DNA of 64,000 bases, from NCBI GenBank assembly GCA_016201065.1, contig JACQDL010000005.1, forward strand, positions 51,980-115,979. Reading direction: 5' to 3'. The stretch is from Actinomycetota bacterium (GTDB lineage Bacteria > Actinomycetota > Actinomycetes > Mycobacteriales > JACQDL01). Position numbers and translations under genes: made by a program. How positions within the stretch are numbered: the stretch's first letter is position 1; each line of letters opens with the position of its first letter. Of the stretch, positions 18,393 to 29,293 are shown one piece after another. Below the pieces are notes generated by a model. It searched no databases and was not told the origin of the DNA. It worked only from the letters and a program-made list of their open reading frames with translations.

Positions 18393-18935
18393 TCAGTGGC
18401 CGTAGACCGGGACCATGACCGCCCTGGCGAGGGTGTGGACGCGCAGGTTGAAGCCCACGACGGCCGGGGAGGCGTCGGCATCCGGGCCGAGCCGCTCCAC
18501 GTCAACTGCGTGTACGGCGAGGACGTACCGGTGCGGCGGGTCTCCCGCGGGCGGCGCCGCGCCGCCGAACGCCCGGCTGCCGTAGTCGTTCCGGGCGTGT
18601 ACCGCACCGGCCGGCAGCCCGACCATCGGCCCGCTGCCGGCCCCACGGGCCAGCTCGGTGACGGCGGCCGGGATGTCGAACAGCACCCAGTGCCAGAACC
18701 CACTGCCGGTGGGCGCATCCGGGTCGAAGCAGGTCACCGCGAAGCCGCGGGCCTCCGCCGGGAAGCCGGACCAGCGCAGGTGGGGGGAGATGTTCGCCCC
18801 GGACATCCCGAAGCTGTCGAAGACCTGGTCGTTGCCGAGCATGCGCCCCTCGGCGATGTCATCGCTCTCCACCGTGAACGACGGGACCGGCGGCAGCACG
18901 TCGTAGGGCAGCGGCGCGCGGGGATGGTCAGCCAT
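18393..18935 (-). CDS. YbhB/YbcL family (PEBP-like) protein
   Basis: 180 residues. The phosphatidylethanolamine-binding protein pocket is clear: [31 protein letters not shown] and [25 protein letters not shown] pattern near the C-terminus. The ATG at 18935 is preferred over a more upstream start because GGAGGGAAC lies directly before it. No signal peptide, so it is probably cytoplasmic. Bacterial members are poorly understood; a ligand-binding role is inferred from the fold. Confidence 0.85.
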   Translation of the reverse strand: MADHPRAPLPYDVLPPVPSFTVESDDIAEGRMLGNDQVFDSFGMSGANISPHLRWSGFPAEARGFAVTCFDPDAPTGSGFWHWVLFDIPAAVTELARGAGSGPMVGLPAGAVHARNDYGSRAFGGAAPPAGDPPHRYVLAVHAVDVERLGPDADASPAVVGFNLRVHTLARAVMVPVYGH

Positions 18936-19072
18936 GTTCCCTCCCGGGAGTGAGCCTCTGGGTCGAACCGTACTCACCTCCACGCCGCCCGGACCCGAGG
19001 ACCCTCGGCGAGCCGCTGCGGCCAGCTCCAGCAGGCTCCGACGGGTCCCGCCAGCCGCTCACCGCAGCCTTC

Positions 19073-20119
19073 TCAGGACAGGCCGGCGTACGAGTGCAAC
19101 CCGGACACCATGATGTTCACCACAAAGAAGTTGAAGATCATGCTGGAGAACCCGAACAGGCTGATCCTGGCCGCCTTCACGCCCTTCCAGCCAGCGGTCG
19201 CCCGGGCGTGCAGGTAGGAGGCGTAGACCACCCAGGAGATGAACGACCACGTCTCCTTCGGGTCCCAGCCCCAGTACCGACCCCAGGCGGCCTCGGCCCA
19301 CATCGCGCCGGCAGCGATCCCGAAGGTCCACACCGGGAAGCCGAAGGCGATGGTCCGGTACGCGATCCGGTCCAGCACGCCGGCCTCCGGCAACCGCCGG
19401 CCCAGGGTGATCGGGAACCGGCCTGGCGTGATGCCCACGGCCACCATCGAGTCGTACCGATGCCGGATCAGATAGAGCACGGTAGCCACGAAGCTGACCA
19501 TGAAGATGCCGGTGGCGATGATCGCCGCGGTGACGTGGATCGCCAGCCAGTACGAGCGCAGCGCGGGCACCAGCGGCGCGGCCTTCGTGTACAGCACGGT
19601 GCCGGCGAGGAACATCAGCAGGATCACCGGCAGCATGACGAACATGCCCAGGTACCGCACCCGCGGCTGGCGGAGGATCACCACGAGGAAGGCCAGCACC
19701 GCGACGAGTCCCACTGCCGAGGAGAACTCGTACATGTTGCCCCACGGCACCCGGTCGACCGCGACACCGCGGATCGCCACCGAGCCCGCGTGGAGGATCA
19801 CCCCAAGCGTGGTGAGGACGGCGGCGGACCAGCCGAACCTGCCCGCGAGCCGCGCCGCACTCTGCTCGGCCACCACGGCGTCCCGGCTCCCGGCGCGGAC
19901 CGACCGCACACCGGCACCCGGCGGTGCCGTCCCGCCCGACACCGCGCCGACGGCGACCAGCTCGGCGACCGGCGCCTGCTCGGCACTGGTCCGCGCGACC
20001 CGGCCGGACCGCCCGAAGGCGTACTCGCCGCAGTAGCTGACCAGGGCCAGGCCGTAGACGGCGATGGCGGTCGTGAACGCCGTGTCCGACAGATGGGCGA
20101 GCCCAGCGTTGACTGCCAC
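19073..20119 (-). CDS. ccsB: Cytochrome c biogenesis protein CcsB (CcsA-type)
   Basis: 348 residues with about eight membrane helices and the haem-handling WWD-like region WGRYWGWDPKETWSF, plus conserved His residues in HVTAAIIATG and HARATAGWK. Part of the System II haem delivery and ligation machinery with ResB. It follows resB after 3 bp in the operon tlpA-ccdA-resB-ccsB. The long central Ala/Gly loop (~residues 45-95) is typical of actinobacterial forms. Confidence 0.92.
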   Translation of the reverse strand: MAVNAGLAHLSDTAFTTAIAVYGLALVSYCGEYAFGRSGRVARTSAEQAPVAELVAVGAVSGGTAPPGAGVRSVRAGSRDAVVAEQSAARLAGRFGWSAAVLTTLGVILHAGSVAIRGVAVDRVPWGNMYEFSSAVGLVAVLAFLVVILRQPRVRYLGMFVMLPVILLMFLAGTVLYTKAAPLVPALRSYWLAIHVTAAIIATGIFMVSFVATVLYLIRHRYDSMVAVGITPGRFPITLGRRLPEAGVLDRIAYRTIAFGFPVWTFGIAAGAMWAEAAWGRYWGWDPKETWSFISWVVYASYLHARATAGWKGVKAARISLFGFSSMIFNFFVVNIMVSGLHSYAGLS

Positions 20120-20122
20120 TGG

Positions 20123-21745
20123 CTAGTCCTTCCTCGACTGACGAAGCCGCTCCACGAGCTGACCGAATTCGCGGGTGAACCCGCCTGCCTCCGAACGGGC
20201 CAGGCCGCCGACCTCGACAACGCTACGCCCGGCCCCGCCGCCATCGGCTCCAGGGGCTTCGCTCACCCGCAGCCACACCCGGCGGCGCCGGATCGACAAC
20301 GACAGCGTCAGCCCGACCAGCAGGAAACCGAACGCGACGAGGACGACCGACTGCCCCGGGTCCCGGGACACCTGCATGCTGGCCCACTGCAGGTAGCCGT
20401 CGAACCGCACCGACGTACCGTCGGCGAGGACCAGCGCCTCACCCGGGTGCAGGTTCTTCGCACCGACCTTCTTCAGCGCGCCGGCGGCGATCTGGCCCTG
20501 GTCAAGTGAGTACACCGACTGGGCACGGCCGGTGTCGAGCCCGAGCTGGCCCCGGTAGAGGAAGATGGCCACCGCCGGGTTGAACGGCTGCGGCGACCCG
20601 GAGGAGATCACACCGTCACCGCTGTCCACGGCGGTCGGCGCGAACAACCCGTCGATGGCGAGCTGGTCGGGGCGGGCGTCGGGCAGCTTCACCGCGCCCT
20701 CGCTGGTGAGGTTGCCGTCCTGGGGCAGGAACGGTGCGCTGATCCCGCGGAAGGTCTGACCAGCCGCTGTGGTGATCGTGAACCGGGGCGAGAAGCCGTG
20801 GCTGATCAGGTACACCCGCACGCCCTGGAGCCGGAGCGGGTGGTTCACCTGGAGCACGTCGTCGCGTGGCGTGCCGTCAGCCGGCGTGTACCGGATGGTG
20901 GCGGCGAAGTCCGACGGGGTCCCGTCCGGGTCGTACGTCGCGCGGAAGGTGGCCAGGTCGACGCAGAACGGCGTCAGTCCGGCACCCCGGATGATCGGTC
21001 CGGCGCTGAACTGATCGAAGGACTGCACCGTGTTGCAGAACCCCCGCCCCTCCTCGACCAGCACGCTGCCCTGGTAGCCCCAGAGCTTGCCGATCGCCAC
21101 CCCGGCCAGCAGCACGGACAGCGCGACGTGGAAGACGATGTTGCCGGTCTCGCGGAGGTAGCCCCGCTCCGCCGAGAGGGTGACCGCCCCCGATGCCTCC
21201 TCGCGGTGGGCCACCCGCCAGCCCCGCAGCACCGCACGGGCCTGGTCGACCACCTCGCCGGCCGGCAACGCGGTGTGGAAGCGCTCGGAGTGCCGCAACC
21301 GGTCCAGGTGCCGGGGAGCCGCGGGCGGCGGCCGCCGCAACGCCCGGCCATGCAGCCGGACCCGCGGCACGATGCAGCCGATCAGCGAGATGAACAGCAG
21401 CAGGTAGATGGCGGCGAACCAGGGCGAGGCGAAGACCTCGAAGAAACCCAGCCGCTCCAGGATCGGGGCCAGCGCGGGATGCGACCGCCGGTAGGCCGCG
21501 ACCTTCGCCGGGTTGAGCCCGGACTGCGGCAGCAGCGACCCGGGTACCGCGGCCAGGGCGAGCAGGAACAGCAGCACGAGCGCGGTGCGCATGCTGGTGA
21601 GCAGGCGCCACCCGTTGCGGGCCGCGGTGAGCGGCCCCCGGCCGGGACGTGGCGGCCGCTCCACCGGCTGGGTGCTCAGCGCACCACCGGCCGGGTCGGC
21701 GGCGGGGGCCCGGCCGGGTCCGGTCACTGGCACGCTCGTCCTCAC
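20123..21745 (-). CDS. resB: Cytochrome c biogenesis protein ResB
   Basis: 540 residues. N-terminal helices (TALVLLFLLALAAVPGSLLPQ, WFAAIYLLLFISLIGCIVPR), a third in NIVFHVALSVLLAGVAIG, a large extracytoplasmic domain, and a final helix (SVVLVAFGFLLVGLTLSLSIRR). The GTG at 21745 overlaps the ccdA stop by 4 bp (GTGA); a much longer upstream frame exists but runs through ccdA. With CcsB it presents reduced haem to apocytochrome c on the outer face of the membrane. Confidence 0.9.
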   Translation of the reverse strand: MRTSVPVTGPGRAPAADPAGGALSTQPVERPPRPGRGPLTAARNGWRLLTSMRTALVLLFLLALAAVPGSLLPQSGLNPAKVAAYRRSHPALAPILERLGFFEVFASPWFAAIYLLLFISLIGCIVPRVRLHGRALRRPPPAAPRHLDRLRHSERFHTALPAGEVVDQARAVLRGWRVAHREEASGAVTLSAERGYLRETGNIVFHVALSVLLAGVAIGKLWGYQGSVLVEEGRGFCNTVQSFDQFSAGPIIRGAGLTPFCVDLATFRATYDPDGTPSDFAATIRYTPADGTPRDDVLQVNHPLRLQGVRVYLISHGFSPRFTITTAAGQTFRGISAPFLPQDGNLTSEGAVKLPDARPDQLAIDGLFAPTAVDSGDGVISSGSPQPFNPAVAIFLYRGQLGLDTGRAQSVYSLDQGQIAAGALKKVGAKNLHPGEALVLADGTSVRFDGYLQWASMQVSRDPGQSVVLVAFGFLLVGLTLSLSIRRRRVWLRVSEAPGADGGGAGRSVVEVGGLARSEAGGFTREFGQLVERLRQSRKD

Positions 21746-22587
21746 AGGAAGAACTCCGCGAAACCCCGTGCCCCGAGCCACGCCCGCAGCCAGATCATCC
21801 AGCTGTCCCAGACTCCGGTCAGCAGCAGCACGCCGACCAGGACCAGCAGACCACCACCGAACCGCATCACCCACTGGGCGTGCCGGCGGAAGACCCCGAC
21901 CGCGCCGACGACCCACCGGAACCCGAAGGCGGTGAGCACGAACGGCACCCCCAGGCCGACGCAGTACGCCACCGACAGCAGGGCACCACGACCGGCGCTG
22001 GCGGAGCTCACCGCGAGGGTCTGCACCGCGCCGAGGGTCGGCCCGATGCACGGGGTCCAGCCGAGCCCGAACACCACGCCGAGCAGCGGCGCGCCGGCCA
22101 GCCCCGCAGCCGGCAGCCGGTGCACCCGGGCCTCCCGCTGCAGGCCGGGTATCACGCCGAGGAAGGCCAGCCCGAGGAGGATGGTGACCCCCCCGAGGAC
22201 CCACTGCAGAGTGTGCTGGTAGTCGGTGAGCAGCCGCCCCAGCCCACCGAAGAGCACGCCGTAGGAGACGAACACGGCGGTGAAGCCGAGGACGAACAGC
22301 GCCGCACCGGCGAGCGTGCGCAGCCGGGCACGGCGAGCGGTCACGGTGCCGCCGCCGGAGCCGCCGGAATCGCCGGAGTCGCCAGTCCCGCCCGCGCCGG
22401 AGCCCGCGCTCGCCTCGGCCCCGGCCAGGCCGGTCACGTAGGACAGGTAGCCGGGCACCAGGGGCAGCACGCACGGCGAGAGGAAGCTGACCAACCCGAC
22501 CAGGGCGGCCACCCCGGCGGCAAGCAGCAGCGGCCCTCCGGTGACCGTGCCGGCGAACCCCTCGCCGACGCCCGCGGCGAGGCTCAC
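21742..22587 (-). CDS. ccdA: Cytochrome c biogenesis protein CcdA (thiol-disulfide carrier)
   Basis: 281 residues, six or seven membrane helices. The two redox cysteines sit in FLSPCVLPLVPGYLSYV and GWTPCIGPTLG. It carries electrons from cytoplasmic thioredoxin to the extracytoplasmic TlpA/ResA protein. The loop at ~residues 65-85 is Gly/Asp/Ser rich (GDSGDSGGSGGG). GTG start at 22587, overlapping the tlpA stop by 4 bp, chosen because it directly precedes the first helix region; the frame is open upstream inside tlpA. Confidence 0.9.
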   Translation of the reverse strand: MSLAAGVGEGFAGTVTGGPLLLAAGVAALVGLVSFLSPCVLPLVPGYLSYVTGLAGAEASAGSGAGGTGDSGDSGGSGGGTVTARRARLRTLAGAALFVLGFTAVFVSYGVLFGGLGRLLTDYQHTLQWVLGGVTILLGLAFLGVIPGLQREARVHRLPAAGLAGAPLLGVVFGLGWTPCIGPTLGAVQTLAVSSASAGRGALLSVAYCVGLGVPFVLTAFGFRWVVGAVGVFRRHAQWVMRFGGGLLVLVGVLLLTGVWDSWMIWLRAWLGARGFAEFFL

Positions 22588-23192
22588 CGCTCCGCCAGCA
22601 GCCGGTCGAGCACCGGTTGCAGATCCCCACCGAGCATCGCGCCAAGGTGCACCTGGGCGACCTTGCCGGAGCGGTCCAGGATGATCGTGGAGGGGATCGA
22701 GTTGGGGGGGAAGCCACGGAAGGCGAGCGCGATCCGCCCGTCGGGGTCGAAGACGCTGCGGAAGGTGATCCCCTTGTTCTGCAGGAAGGCAAGCGCGGCC
22801 TGGTCGGAGTCCTTGACGTCGATGCCGACGAACTCCACGCCCTTCGCCTTGACGCCCTCGTAGACCTTCTGGAACGCGGGGGTCTCGACCCGGCACGGCC
22901 CACACCACGAGCCCCAGAAGTTGATCACTGCGATCCTGCCGGTCAACGACGCCGAGTCGAACGCACCACCGCCGAGGTACTCACCGGTGAAGTGGGGTGC
23001 CTGCCGCCGGCTCTCCGCCGGGATGAACCGGCCGGTGCCGTCACCGGCCACGAACCGGAACTGGCCGCCCGCGTTCGGGTCGACGGCGTCGCCGCCCGTC
23101 GCGCACCCCGCGGTGAGCCCGGCGACCGCGACCGCCGCGAGAAACGCGGCGAGCCGACGCGGAAACCTCGAACCGGTGCGGGGAACAGCCAC
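22584..23192 (-). CDS. TlpA/ResA-type thiol-disulfide oxidoreductase lipoprotein
   Basis: 202 residues. Signal peptide with lipobox LTAGC (~25-29), then a thioredoxin fold with active site WCGPC (in INFWGSWCGPCRVETP) and the cis-Pro stretch NSIPSTIILD. It reduces the CXXCH cysteines of apocytochrome c before haem attachment, with electrons from CcdA. GTG start at 23192 gives the full signal peptide. First gene of the tlpA-ccdA-resB-ccsB operon; hemL and the phosphatase lie just upstream on the same strand. Confidence 0.9.
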   Translation of the reverse strand: MAVPRTGSRFPRRLAAFLAAVAVAGLTAGCATGGDAVDPNAGGQFRFVAGDGTGRFIPAESRRQAPHFTGEYLGGGAFDSASLTGRIAVINFWGSWCGPCRVETPAFQKVYEGVKAKGVEFVGIDVKDSDQAALAFLQNKGITFRSVFDPDGRIALAFRGFPPNSIPSTIILDRSGKVAQVHLGAMLGGDLQPVLDRLLAER

Positions 23193-23261
23193 CCGACCAG
23201 TGTGACGCGCCGGGACCAGGTCCCGGCACCCGGGGTCTACCGGCTGTCGAACCGCCGGGAC

Positions 23262-23888
23262 TCAGGCTCCGGGTACGGTCGGTCCGGTGGGTCCCGCGGG
23301 CTCGATGTAGCCCACCGCGACCAGCCGATGGTCCTCGTAGGTGAGCGAGGTCAGCGACGCCAGCCCGCACTGCCGGTGCCGCGGGTCGTGCCAGAGCCGG
23401 CGGTGCTCGACCAGCCGCCGGATGGTCCAGATCGGAAGCTGGTGGGAGACCAGCACGGCCTCGTGTCCGGCCGCGGTGTCCCGGGCGTCGGCGATCGCAC
23501 CGAGCATCCGCCGGGCAATGCCGACGTAGGGCTCCCCCCACGACGGCCGGAACGGGTTGCGCAGCCGCCACCAGTTCGCCGGCCGGCGCAACGCGCCGTC
23601 GCCCACCGCGAAGCGGGAACCCTCGAAGGCGTTGGCCGCCTCGATCAGCCGCCCGTCCGAATGCACCGGCAGGGCGAACGCCTCGGCCAACGGCGCGGCC
23701 GTCTCCTGGGCCCGATCCAGCGGGCTGGACACCACGTGCACGACATCCGCGCCGGCCAGGTAGGCGGCGACCTTTCCGGCCATCTCCCGGCCGGCCCCGG
23801 AGAGATGGAAGTCCGGCAGCCGGCCGTAGAGGATGCCGTCCGGGTTGTCCACCTCGCCGTGCCGGAGCAGGTGCACGACCGTCCTCAC
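23262..23888 (-). CDS. Histidine phosphatase family protein
   Basis: 208 residues. Phosphohistidine motif [12 protein letters not shown] at the N-terminus, [10 protein letters not shown], and the second catalytic His in [10 protein letters not shown]. The GTG at 23888 overlaps the hemL stop (GTGA), fixing the start. Such genes sit between hemL and the resA-type gene in many actinobacteria; the substrate is unknown (phosphoglycerate mutase-like or a small phosphoester). Confidence 0.87.
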   Translation of the reverse strand: MRTVVHLLRHGEVDNPDGILYGRLPDFHLSGAGREMAGKVAAYLAGADVVHVVSSPLDRAQETAAPLAEAFALPVHSDGRLIEAANAFEGSRFAVGDGALRRPANWWRLRNPFRPSWGEPYVGIARRMLGAIADARDTAAGHEAVLVSHQLPIWTIRRLVEHRRLWHDPRHRQCGLASLTSLTYEDHRLVAVGYIEPAGPTGPTVPGA

Positions 23889-25198
23889 GCGTCCTCCTTC
23901 GCACTCGCCGCGGCCTCGGCGGCAGCGGGCAACGCGTCGGCCACCCTCTCCCACACCGCGTCGTCGTGCGCCGCCGAGACGAACCACGCCTCGAACGCGC
24001 TCGGCGGCGGGTAGACGCCACGGTCCAGCAGCGCGTGGAAGAACGCCGGGTACCGCCAGGTTTCGGCGGCCCGGGCCTGGTCGTAGTCGATGACCTCGCC
24101 GTCGGTGAAGAACACCGAGAACAGGTTGCCGGCGTGCTGCACCCGGTGCGCGACACCGGCCTTCTCCAGGGACTGCGAGACGAGGTCCGCGATGGCGCTG
24201 GCGGCCCGGTCGACGGCGGCGTACACCTCCGGGGTGCAGGCCCGGAGGGTGGCCAGCCCGGCCGCCACGGCCACCGGGTTCCCCGACAGCGTCCCCGCCT
24301 GGTAGACCGGCCCGGCCGGGGCGAGCGCGGCCATCACCTCGGCCCGGCCGCCAAAGGCCGCTGCCGGCAGCCCCCCGCTCATCACCTTGCCGAAGGTGAA
24401 CAGGTCGGCGGGGACCGGTTCCACGCCGTACCAGCCGGACCGGGACACCCGGAACCCGGTCATCACCTCGTCCATGATCAGCAGGGCGCCATGCCGCTCG
24501 GTGATCGCCCGCAACGCCGCGTTGAAGCCGGGGCGCGGCGGGACGACCCCCATGTTGCCGGCCGCCGCCTCGGTGATCACGCAGGCGATCTCCGCACCGT
24601 GGGCGGCGAACGCGGCGGCGACCGCGGCCTCGTCGTTGTACGGCAGCACGATCGTGTCGGCGGCCTGCGCGCCGGTCACCCCGGGGCTGTCCGGCAGGCC
24701 GAGGGTCGCCACACCAGAACCGGCCGCGACGAGCAGCGCATCGACGTGCCCGTGGTAGCAGCCGGCGAACTTCACCACCCGGCGCCGGCCGGTGACCCCG
24801 CGCGCCAGCCGGACCGCGGACATCGTCGCCTCGGTGCCCGAGCTCACCAGCCGGACCTGGTCGACCGGGCCGACCCGGGCGACGATCTCCTCGGCCAGCT
24901 CCACCTCACCGGGTGTCGGCGCGCCGAACGAGGTGCCCTTGGTGGCGGCGCGGCCGATCGCGGCGACCACGTCGGGGTGCGCGTGCCCCAGGATCATCGG
25001 ACCCCAGGAGCACACCAGGTCGACGTAGCGCCGGCCGTCGGCGTCGGTGAGGTATGGCCCCTGCCCGGAGACCATGAACCGCGGCGTGCCGCCGACCGAC
25101 CGGAAGGCCCGCACCGGCGAGTTCACCCCGCCCGGCGTGACCGCCGTGGCCCGCTCGAAGAGGGACCGCGAGTGCGGGGAGTCCGACGGATCGCTCAT
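23885..25198 (-). CDS. hemL: Glutamate-1-semialdehyde 2,1-aminomutase
   Basis: 437 residues, class III PLP enzyme. The Schiff-base lysine is in [18 protein letters not shown]; other marks are [57 protein letters not shown] and [10 protein letters not shown]. It converts glutamate-1-semialdehyde to 5-aminolevulinate, the step after HemA. Upstream, hemB, hemD, hemC, hemA and rex are on the same strand, so the block covers most of early tetrapyrrole synthesis. Confidence 0.95.
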   Translation of the reverse strand: MSDPSDSPHSRSLFERATAVTPGGVNSPVRAFRSVGGTPRFMVSGQGPYLTDADGRRYVDLVCSWGPMILGHAHPDVVAAIGRAATKGTSFGAPTPGEVELAEEIVARVGPVDQVRLVSSGTEATMSAVRLARGVTGRRRVVKFAGCYHGHVDALLVAAGSGVATLGLPDSPGVTGAQAADTIVLPYNDEAAVAAAFAAHGAEIACVITEAAAGNMGVVPPRPGFNAALRAITERHGALLIMDEVMTGFRVSRSGWYGVEPVPADLFTFGKVMSGGLPAAAFGGRAEVMAALAPAGPVYQAGTLSGNPVAVAAGLATLRACTPEVYAAVDRAASAIADLVSQSLEKAGVAHRVQHAGNLFSVFFTDGEVIDYDQARAAETWRYPAFFHALLDRGVYPPPSAFEAWFVSAAHDDAVWERVADALPAAAEAAASAKEDA

Positions 25199-25292
25199 GC
25201 CGGCAATACTTCCAGGCCCGGCCGGGTTACGGGCGCCGGAGTACCACCCACACCCGACCGGGTCCGCGCGGGCGCCCAGCTACCCTGGGGAC

Positions 25293-25799
25293 GTGGAGCC
25301 GGCGCGCACCGAGTTTCGCCCCGACCCGGAGCAGGTCCGGGCCGCGCGGCAGACCCAACGATGGCGGGCAGCGTGGCTGGCGAGCCTCACCGCACTCGCC
25401 GGATCGCTGGGGCTGGTGCGCGCCGAGTCCCGGCTGACCGCGCTGCTCGGCGTGGGTGTGCTGATCCTCGGTAGCGCCCTCGTCGGGGCCGTGCTGTGGC
25501 GGGACCACCGGCTCGGTCGGGCGCTGCGGGACGGGCACGCCATGATGGTGTATCCCGGGGCGCTCGTCCTGCCCGGCGAGGCGCCGCGGGAATGGTCCGA
25601 CGTCGTCGCGGTGGTGGCGCACCGGCTGGACTGGGCCGGCCTCGAGATCACGCTGCGAGCGGGACGCCGGGTGCGGCTGCACGCCGCGTACCTCGGCACG
25701 ACCGTGGACGAGCTGTGTGCGGCGTTCGGGCGGCACATGCCGGTCGGCGACCCGGAGGCGGCGTACCGGAGCTGGGGCCGCTACCTCAACGAGGGCTGA
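25293..25799 (+). CDS. Hypothetical two-helix membrane protein
   Basis: 168 residues. Start GTG at 25293 ([20 protein letters not shown]). Two hydrophobic helices ([16 protein letters not shown] and [19 protein letters not shown]) followed by a soluble beta-rich domain ([29 protein letters not shown]) that could be PH-like. Its 3' end overlaps the convergent hemB end by 14 bp. No function recognised. Confidence 0.65.
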   Translation: MEPARTEFRPDPEQVRAARQTQRWRAAWLASLTALAGSLGLVRAESRLTALLGVGVLILGSALVGAVLWRDHRLGRALRDGHAMMVYPGALVLPGEAPREWSDVVAVVAHRLDWAGLEITLRAGRRVRLHAAYLGTTVDELCAAFGRHMPVGDPEAAYRSWGRYLNEG

Positions 25800-26784
25800 G
25801 CCGGCGGGCCACCTCGGTGGCCCAGTAGGTCAGCACCACATCGGCGCCGGCCCGCCGGACCGAGGTCAACGTCTCGGTGATCACCCGGTCCCGGTCGATC
25901 CAGCCCCGGGCCGCCGCCGCCTCGACCATCGCGTACTCACCCGACACCTGGTAGGCGGCGACCGGCACGTCCACGGCGTCGGCGACCCGGCGCACCACGT
26001 CCAGGTAGGACATCGCCGGCTTGACCATGACCAGGTCGGCGCCCTCGGCGAGATCCAGCGCGACCTCGCGCAACGCCTCGTCCACCGACCGGGCCGGGTC
26101 CTGCTGGTAGCTCATCCGGTCCCCGCACAGGCTGGACTCCACGGCCTCCCGGAACGGGCCGTAGAACGCGGAGGCGTACTTCGCCGAGTACGCCAGCACC
26201 GCCACATCGGTGTGCCCGGCCCCGTCGAGGGCCGCCCGGATCGCACCGACCTGGCCGTCCATCATCCCGCTGGGTCCGACCACGTCGGCTCCGGCGGCCG
26301 CCTGCGCGACCGCCATCTCGGCGTACCGCAGCAGCGTGGCGTCGTTGTCCACCGACCCGTCGGCGGCGAGCAGGCCGCAATGGCCGTGGTCGGTGAACTC
26401 GTCCAGGCACAGGTCGGACATGAGCACGGTGGCGTCCCCGAGCTCGGAGCGCAGCGTCCGGAGCGCGACGTTGAGCACGCCGTTCGGATCGATCCCACCG
26501 GAGCCGGTGGCGTCCCTGCTGGCCGGTACGCCGAAGAGCATCAACCCGCCGACCCCGGCCTGCACCGCCTCCGTGGCCGCCTTGCGCAGCGTCTCAGGCG
26601 TGTGCTGCACGACGCCCGGCATGGAACCCACCGGCACCGGATCGGTGGCACCCTCCCGGACGAACAGCGGCAGGATCAGGTCGGCCGGGTGCAGCCGGAC
26701 CTGGGTCGCCAGCCGGCGCAAGGCGGGCGTGCGCCGGAGCCGGCGCGGGCGGGACGACGGGTAGGACGGGTAGGACGGGTTCAT
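25786..26784 (-). CDS. hemB: Porphobilinogen synthase (5-aminolevulinate dehydratase)
   Basis: 332 residues. Both Schiff-base lysines are visible: [18 protein letters not shown] and [10 protein letters not shown]. The metal-site segment reads [15 protein letters not shown], with Asp in place of two of the zinc-binding Cys residues, which indicates the magnesium-type rather than zinc-type enzyme. It condenses two 5-aminolevulinates to porphobilinogen. The ATG at 26784 begins with PSYPSYPS, encoded by a GGTAGGAC tandem repeat. It follows hemD by 20 bp. Confidence 0.94.
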   Translation of the reverse strand: MNPSYPSYPSSRPRRLRRTPALRRLATQVRLHPADLILPLFVREGATDPVPVGSMPGVVQHTPETLRKAATEAVQAGVGGLMLFGVPASRDATGSGGIDPNGVLNVALRTLRSELGDATVLMSDLCLDEFTDHGHCGLLAADGSVDNDATLLRYAEMAVAQAAAGADVVGPSGMMDGQVGAIRAALDGAGHTDVAVLAYSAKYASAFYGPFREAVESSLCGDRMSYQQDPARSVDEALREVALDLAEGADLVMVKPAMSYLDVVRRVADAVDVPVAAYQVSGEYAMVEAAAARGWIDRDRVITETLTSVRRAGADVVLTYWATEVARRLSPR

Positions 26785-26804
26785 CCCTGCTCCGGATGAC
26801 GAGG

Positions 26805-28358
26805 TCAGCGCACCGCGCGACCCTTCGACTTGGACTTCCGGGATGGTGGCACGGTCTGCCCGCTCTCCCGGAGCTGTACCGCGTAGGCCGCCAGCGCGTC
26901 CACCAGCGCGGGCACCTGGGCCACGTCGGGCTCGACGTCGACCCGGAGGCCGAACTCGGCCGCGGTGGCGGCCGTCTGCGGCCCGATGCACGCGACGATG
27001 GTCCGCGCGTGCGGCTTGCCGGCGATCCCGACCAGGTTGCGCACGGTCGAGGAGGAGGTGAAGCAGACCGCGTCGAACCCGCCTCCCTTGATCGCCTCAC
27101 GGGTGTCGGCCGCCGGCGGCGCGGCCCGCACCGTGCGGTACGCCGTCACGTCGTCGATCTCCCACCCGCGCTGCCGGAGCCCGGCCGCCAGCGTCTCGGT
27201 GGCGATGTCCGCGCGCGGCAGCAGCACCCGGTCGATCGGGTCGAGCACCGGGTGGTAGGGCGGGAACACCTCCAGCAGCCCCGCCGAGGACTGCTCCCCG
27301 GTCGGCACCATCTCCGGCTCGATCCCGAAGGAGCGCACCGCGTCGGCGGTGGCCTCGCCCACGCAGGCGATCTTGACCCCGGCGAACGCCCGGGCGTCCA
27401 GCCCGAACTCGCAGAACTTCTCCCGGATCGCCCGCACCGCGTTCGTCGAGGTGAAGATGATCCACTCGTACCGCCCGGTGACCAGCCCCTTCACCGCGCG
27501 CTCCATCTGGGCCGGGGTGCGTGGCGGCTCCACCGCGATCGTCGGCACCTCGACCGGGATCGCGCCGTACTGGCGCAGCCGCTCGCTCATCGCGCCGGCC
27601 TGCTCCTTGGTCCGCGGCACCAGCACCCGCCAGCCGTAGAGGGCCCGGCTCTCCCACCACGACAGCTTCCCGGCGAGGTCGACCGCCGCCCCGACCGTCA
27701 CCACCACCGGACCGGTCAGCTCGCCGCCGTCCCGTTCGATGTCGTCCAGCGTCGTGACCACGGTCCGCTGGGTGGGGCCGGTGCCCTCGGCAGTCAGCGA
27801 CGCCGACGTGCCGCCGGGCACACCGTACCCGGTCAGGGCCGTGGCGATGGTGCCCAGGTGGGTCGCGGTCGCGTGCAGGACCAGCGGCCGCGGTGCCGCA
27901 GCGACGGAAGCCCAGTCCACCTCGGTGCGCACGTCGATCTCGGTGTGGGCGGAGCCGAGCGGGATGCCCGCGTAGGCCGGGACCGCGGTGCCCACCGGGA
28001 CACCGGGTACGACGTCGAACGGCACGGAGGTGCGGGCGACCGCCAGCGCCTCGTTCACGACCGCCTCGGCGGTCAGCGGGTCACCAGCGACCAGCCGGAC
28101 CACGTGGTGCCCGGCCCTCGCCTCGAGCAGCAGCGCCTTGGCCACATCGGTCGGCTCGCCGACGGCGGGACGCACGTCGACCTCGGGGCGGGTCAGCGCG
28201 GTGGGCCCGCTGAGCAGAGACTCGGGGACCTCCGGGTCGACCACCACGACGGTCGCCGAGCGCAACGCCTCGGTCGCCCGCACGGTGAGCAGGCCTGGGT
28301 CACCCGGCCCGGCCCCGACGAAGGAGATCCGGCCATCGGTCTTTCGCGCGCGGCTCAT
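26805..28358 (-). CDS. hemD: Fused uroporphyrinogen-III methyltransferase-like / uroporphyrinogen-III synthase
   Basis: 517 residues. The N-terminal half has the CobA/SUMT fold ([35 protein letters not shown]); the C-terminal half is HemD ([48 protein letters not shown]). The usual GGDPFVFGRGGEE segment of active SUMT is replaced by [14 protein letters not shown], so methyltransferase activity is doubtful, while the synthase half looks intact. Such fusions are normal in actinobacteria. The start overlaps the hemC stop by 4 bp. Confidence 0.9.
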   Translation of the reverse strand: MSRARKTDGRISFVGAGPGDPGLLTVRATEALRSATVVVVDPEVPESLLSGPTALTRPEVDVRPAVGEPTDVAKALLLEARAGHHVVRLVAGDPLTAEAVVNEALAVARTSVPFDVVPGVPVGTAVPAYAGIPLGSAHTEIDVRTEVDWASVAAAPRPLVLHATATHLGTIATALTGYGVPGGTSASLTAEGTGPTQRTVVTTLDDIERDGGELTGPVVVTVGAAVDLAGKLSWWESRALYGWRVLVPRTKEQAGAMSERLRQYGAIPVEVPTIAVEPPRTPAQMERAVKGLVTGRYEWIIFTSTNAVRAIREKFCEFGLDARAFAGVKIACVGEATADAVRSFGIEPEMVPTGEQSSAGLLEVFPPYHPVLDPIDRVLLPRADIATETLAAGLRQRGWEIDDVTAYRTVRAAPPAADTREAIKGGGFDAVCFTSSSTVRNLVGIAGKPHARTIVACIGPQTAATAAEFGLRVDVEPDVAQVPALVDALAAYAVQLRESGQTVPPSRKSKSKGRAVR

Positions 28359-29293
28359 TGCGTGCTCCCCATCAAATCGGCAGCGCCGACGTCGAGCAGG
28401 TCCGCGGCGAGCCGCTTTCCCACTCCTTCGGCATCGGTGGGTTGCCCGGTTACCGACAGCCGGACGGCGTGCGAGCCGTCGAGTGCGGTGACCGATCCTC
28501 GTAGGTAGATCTCAGGCAGGCCGTCGTCTCCCTCGACGATCTCGGCCAGGGCGGCGACCGGTGCGGTGCAGCCGGCCTCCAGCGCGGCGAGCATGGCCCG
28601 CTCGGCGGCCACCGCTGTCCGGGTATCCGGATCGTCCATGATGGCCAACATCTCCAGCATCGCCTCATCCCCGCTGCGGCACTCCACGGCAAGCGCACCC
28701 TGCGCGGGCGCCGGGAGCAGCTGGAGCGGATCGAGCGTCTCCGTCACCGCGTCGAGGCGCCCGAGCCGGGCCAGCCCGGCCCGGGCCAGGACCACGGCGT
28801 CGAGCTCGCCGGAGACCACCCTGGCCAGCCGGCTGTCGACGTTGCCCCGCAACGGGACCACCTCCACGCCGAGGCCCAGCGCCCGGAGCTGCGCCGTCCG
28901 GCGCGGCGAGCCGGTGCCGACCCGGGCTCCGGCCGGCAGCTCCGCGAGAGCCAGACCGTCGCGGGCACACAGCGCGTCCCGCGGATCCTCCCGGAGCGGC
29001 ACCGCGCCCAGCACGAGGCCCGGCGCCAGCGCTGTCGGCAGATCCTTGTAGGAGTGCACCGCGAGGTCGATCTCGCCGGCCAGCAGCGCCTCGCGGAGCG
29101 CGGACACGAACACCCCGACCGTTGACATCGCGGTCAGCGGTGCGCTGGACCGATCGCCCTCGGTGGTGATCGGCACCAGGTCCACGGCGACTCCGAGGCG
29201 GCTCGACAGCGCGTCAGCCACCAGCCCGGACTGCGTCCGGGCCAGCGCGCTGGCCCGGGTCCCCAGCCGCACGGTGCGCGTGAGTGCGCTCAC
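28355..29293 (-). CDS. hemC: Porphobilinogen deaminase (hydroxymethylbilane synthase)
   Basis: 312 residues. Substrate-binding motifs [13 protein letters not shown] and VHSYKDLPT, the RRTAQLRAL region, and the cofactor-attachment cysteine in [13 protein letters not shown] are all present. It polymerises four porphobilinogens into hydroxymethylbilane on a dipyrromethane cofactor. The ATG at 29293 overlaps the hemA stop (ATGA), and the stop overlaps the hemD start, showing translational coupling. Confidence 0.96.
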   Translation of the reverse strand: MSALTRTVRLGTRASALARTQSGLVADALSSRLGVAVDLVPITTEGDRSSAPLTAMSTVGVFVSALREALLAGEIDLAVHSYKDLPTALAPGLVLGAVPLREDPRDALCARDGLALAELPAGARVGTGSPRRTAQLRALGLGVEVVPLRGNVDSRLARVVSGELDAVVLARAGLARLGRLDAVTETLDPLQLLPAPAQGALAVECRSGDEAMLEMLAIMDDPDTRTAVAAERAMLAALEAGCTAPVAALAEIVEGDDGLPEIYLRGSVTALDGSHAVRLSVTGQPTDAEGVGKRLAADLLDVGAADLMGSTQ

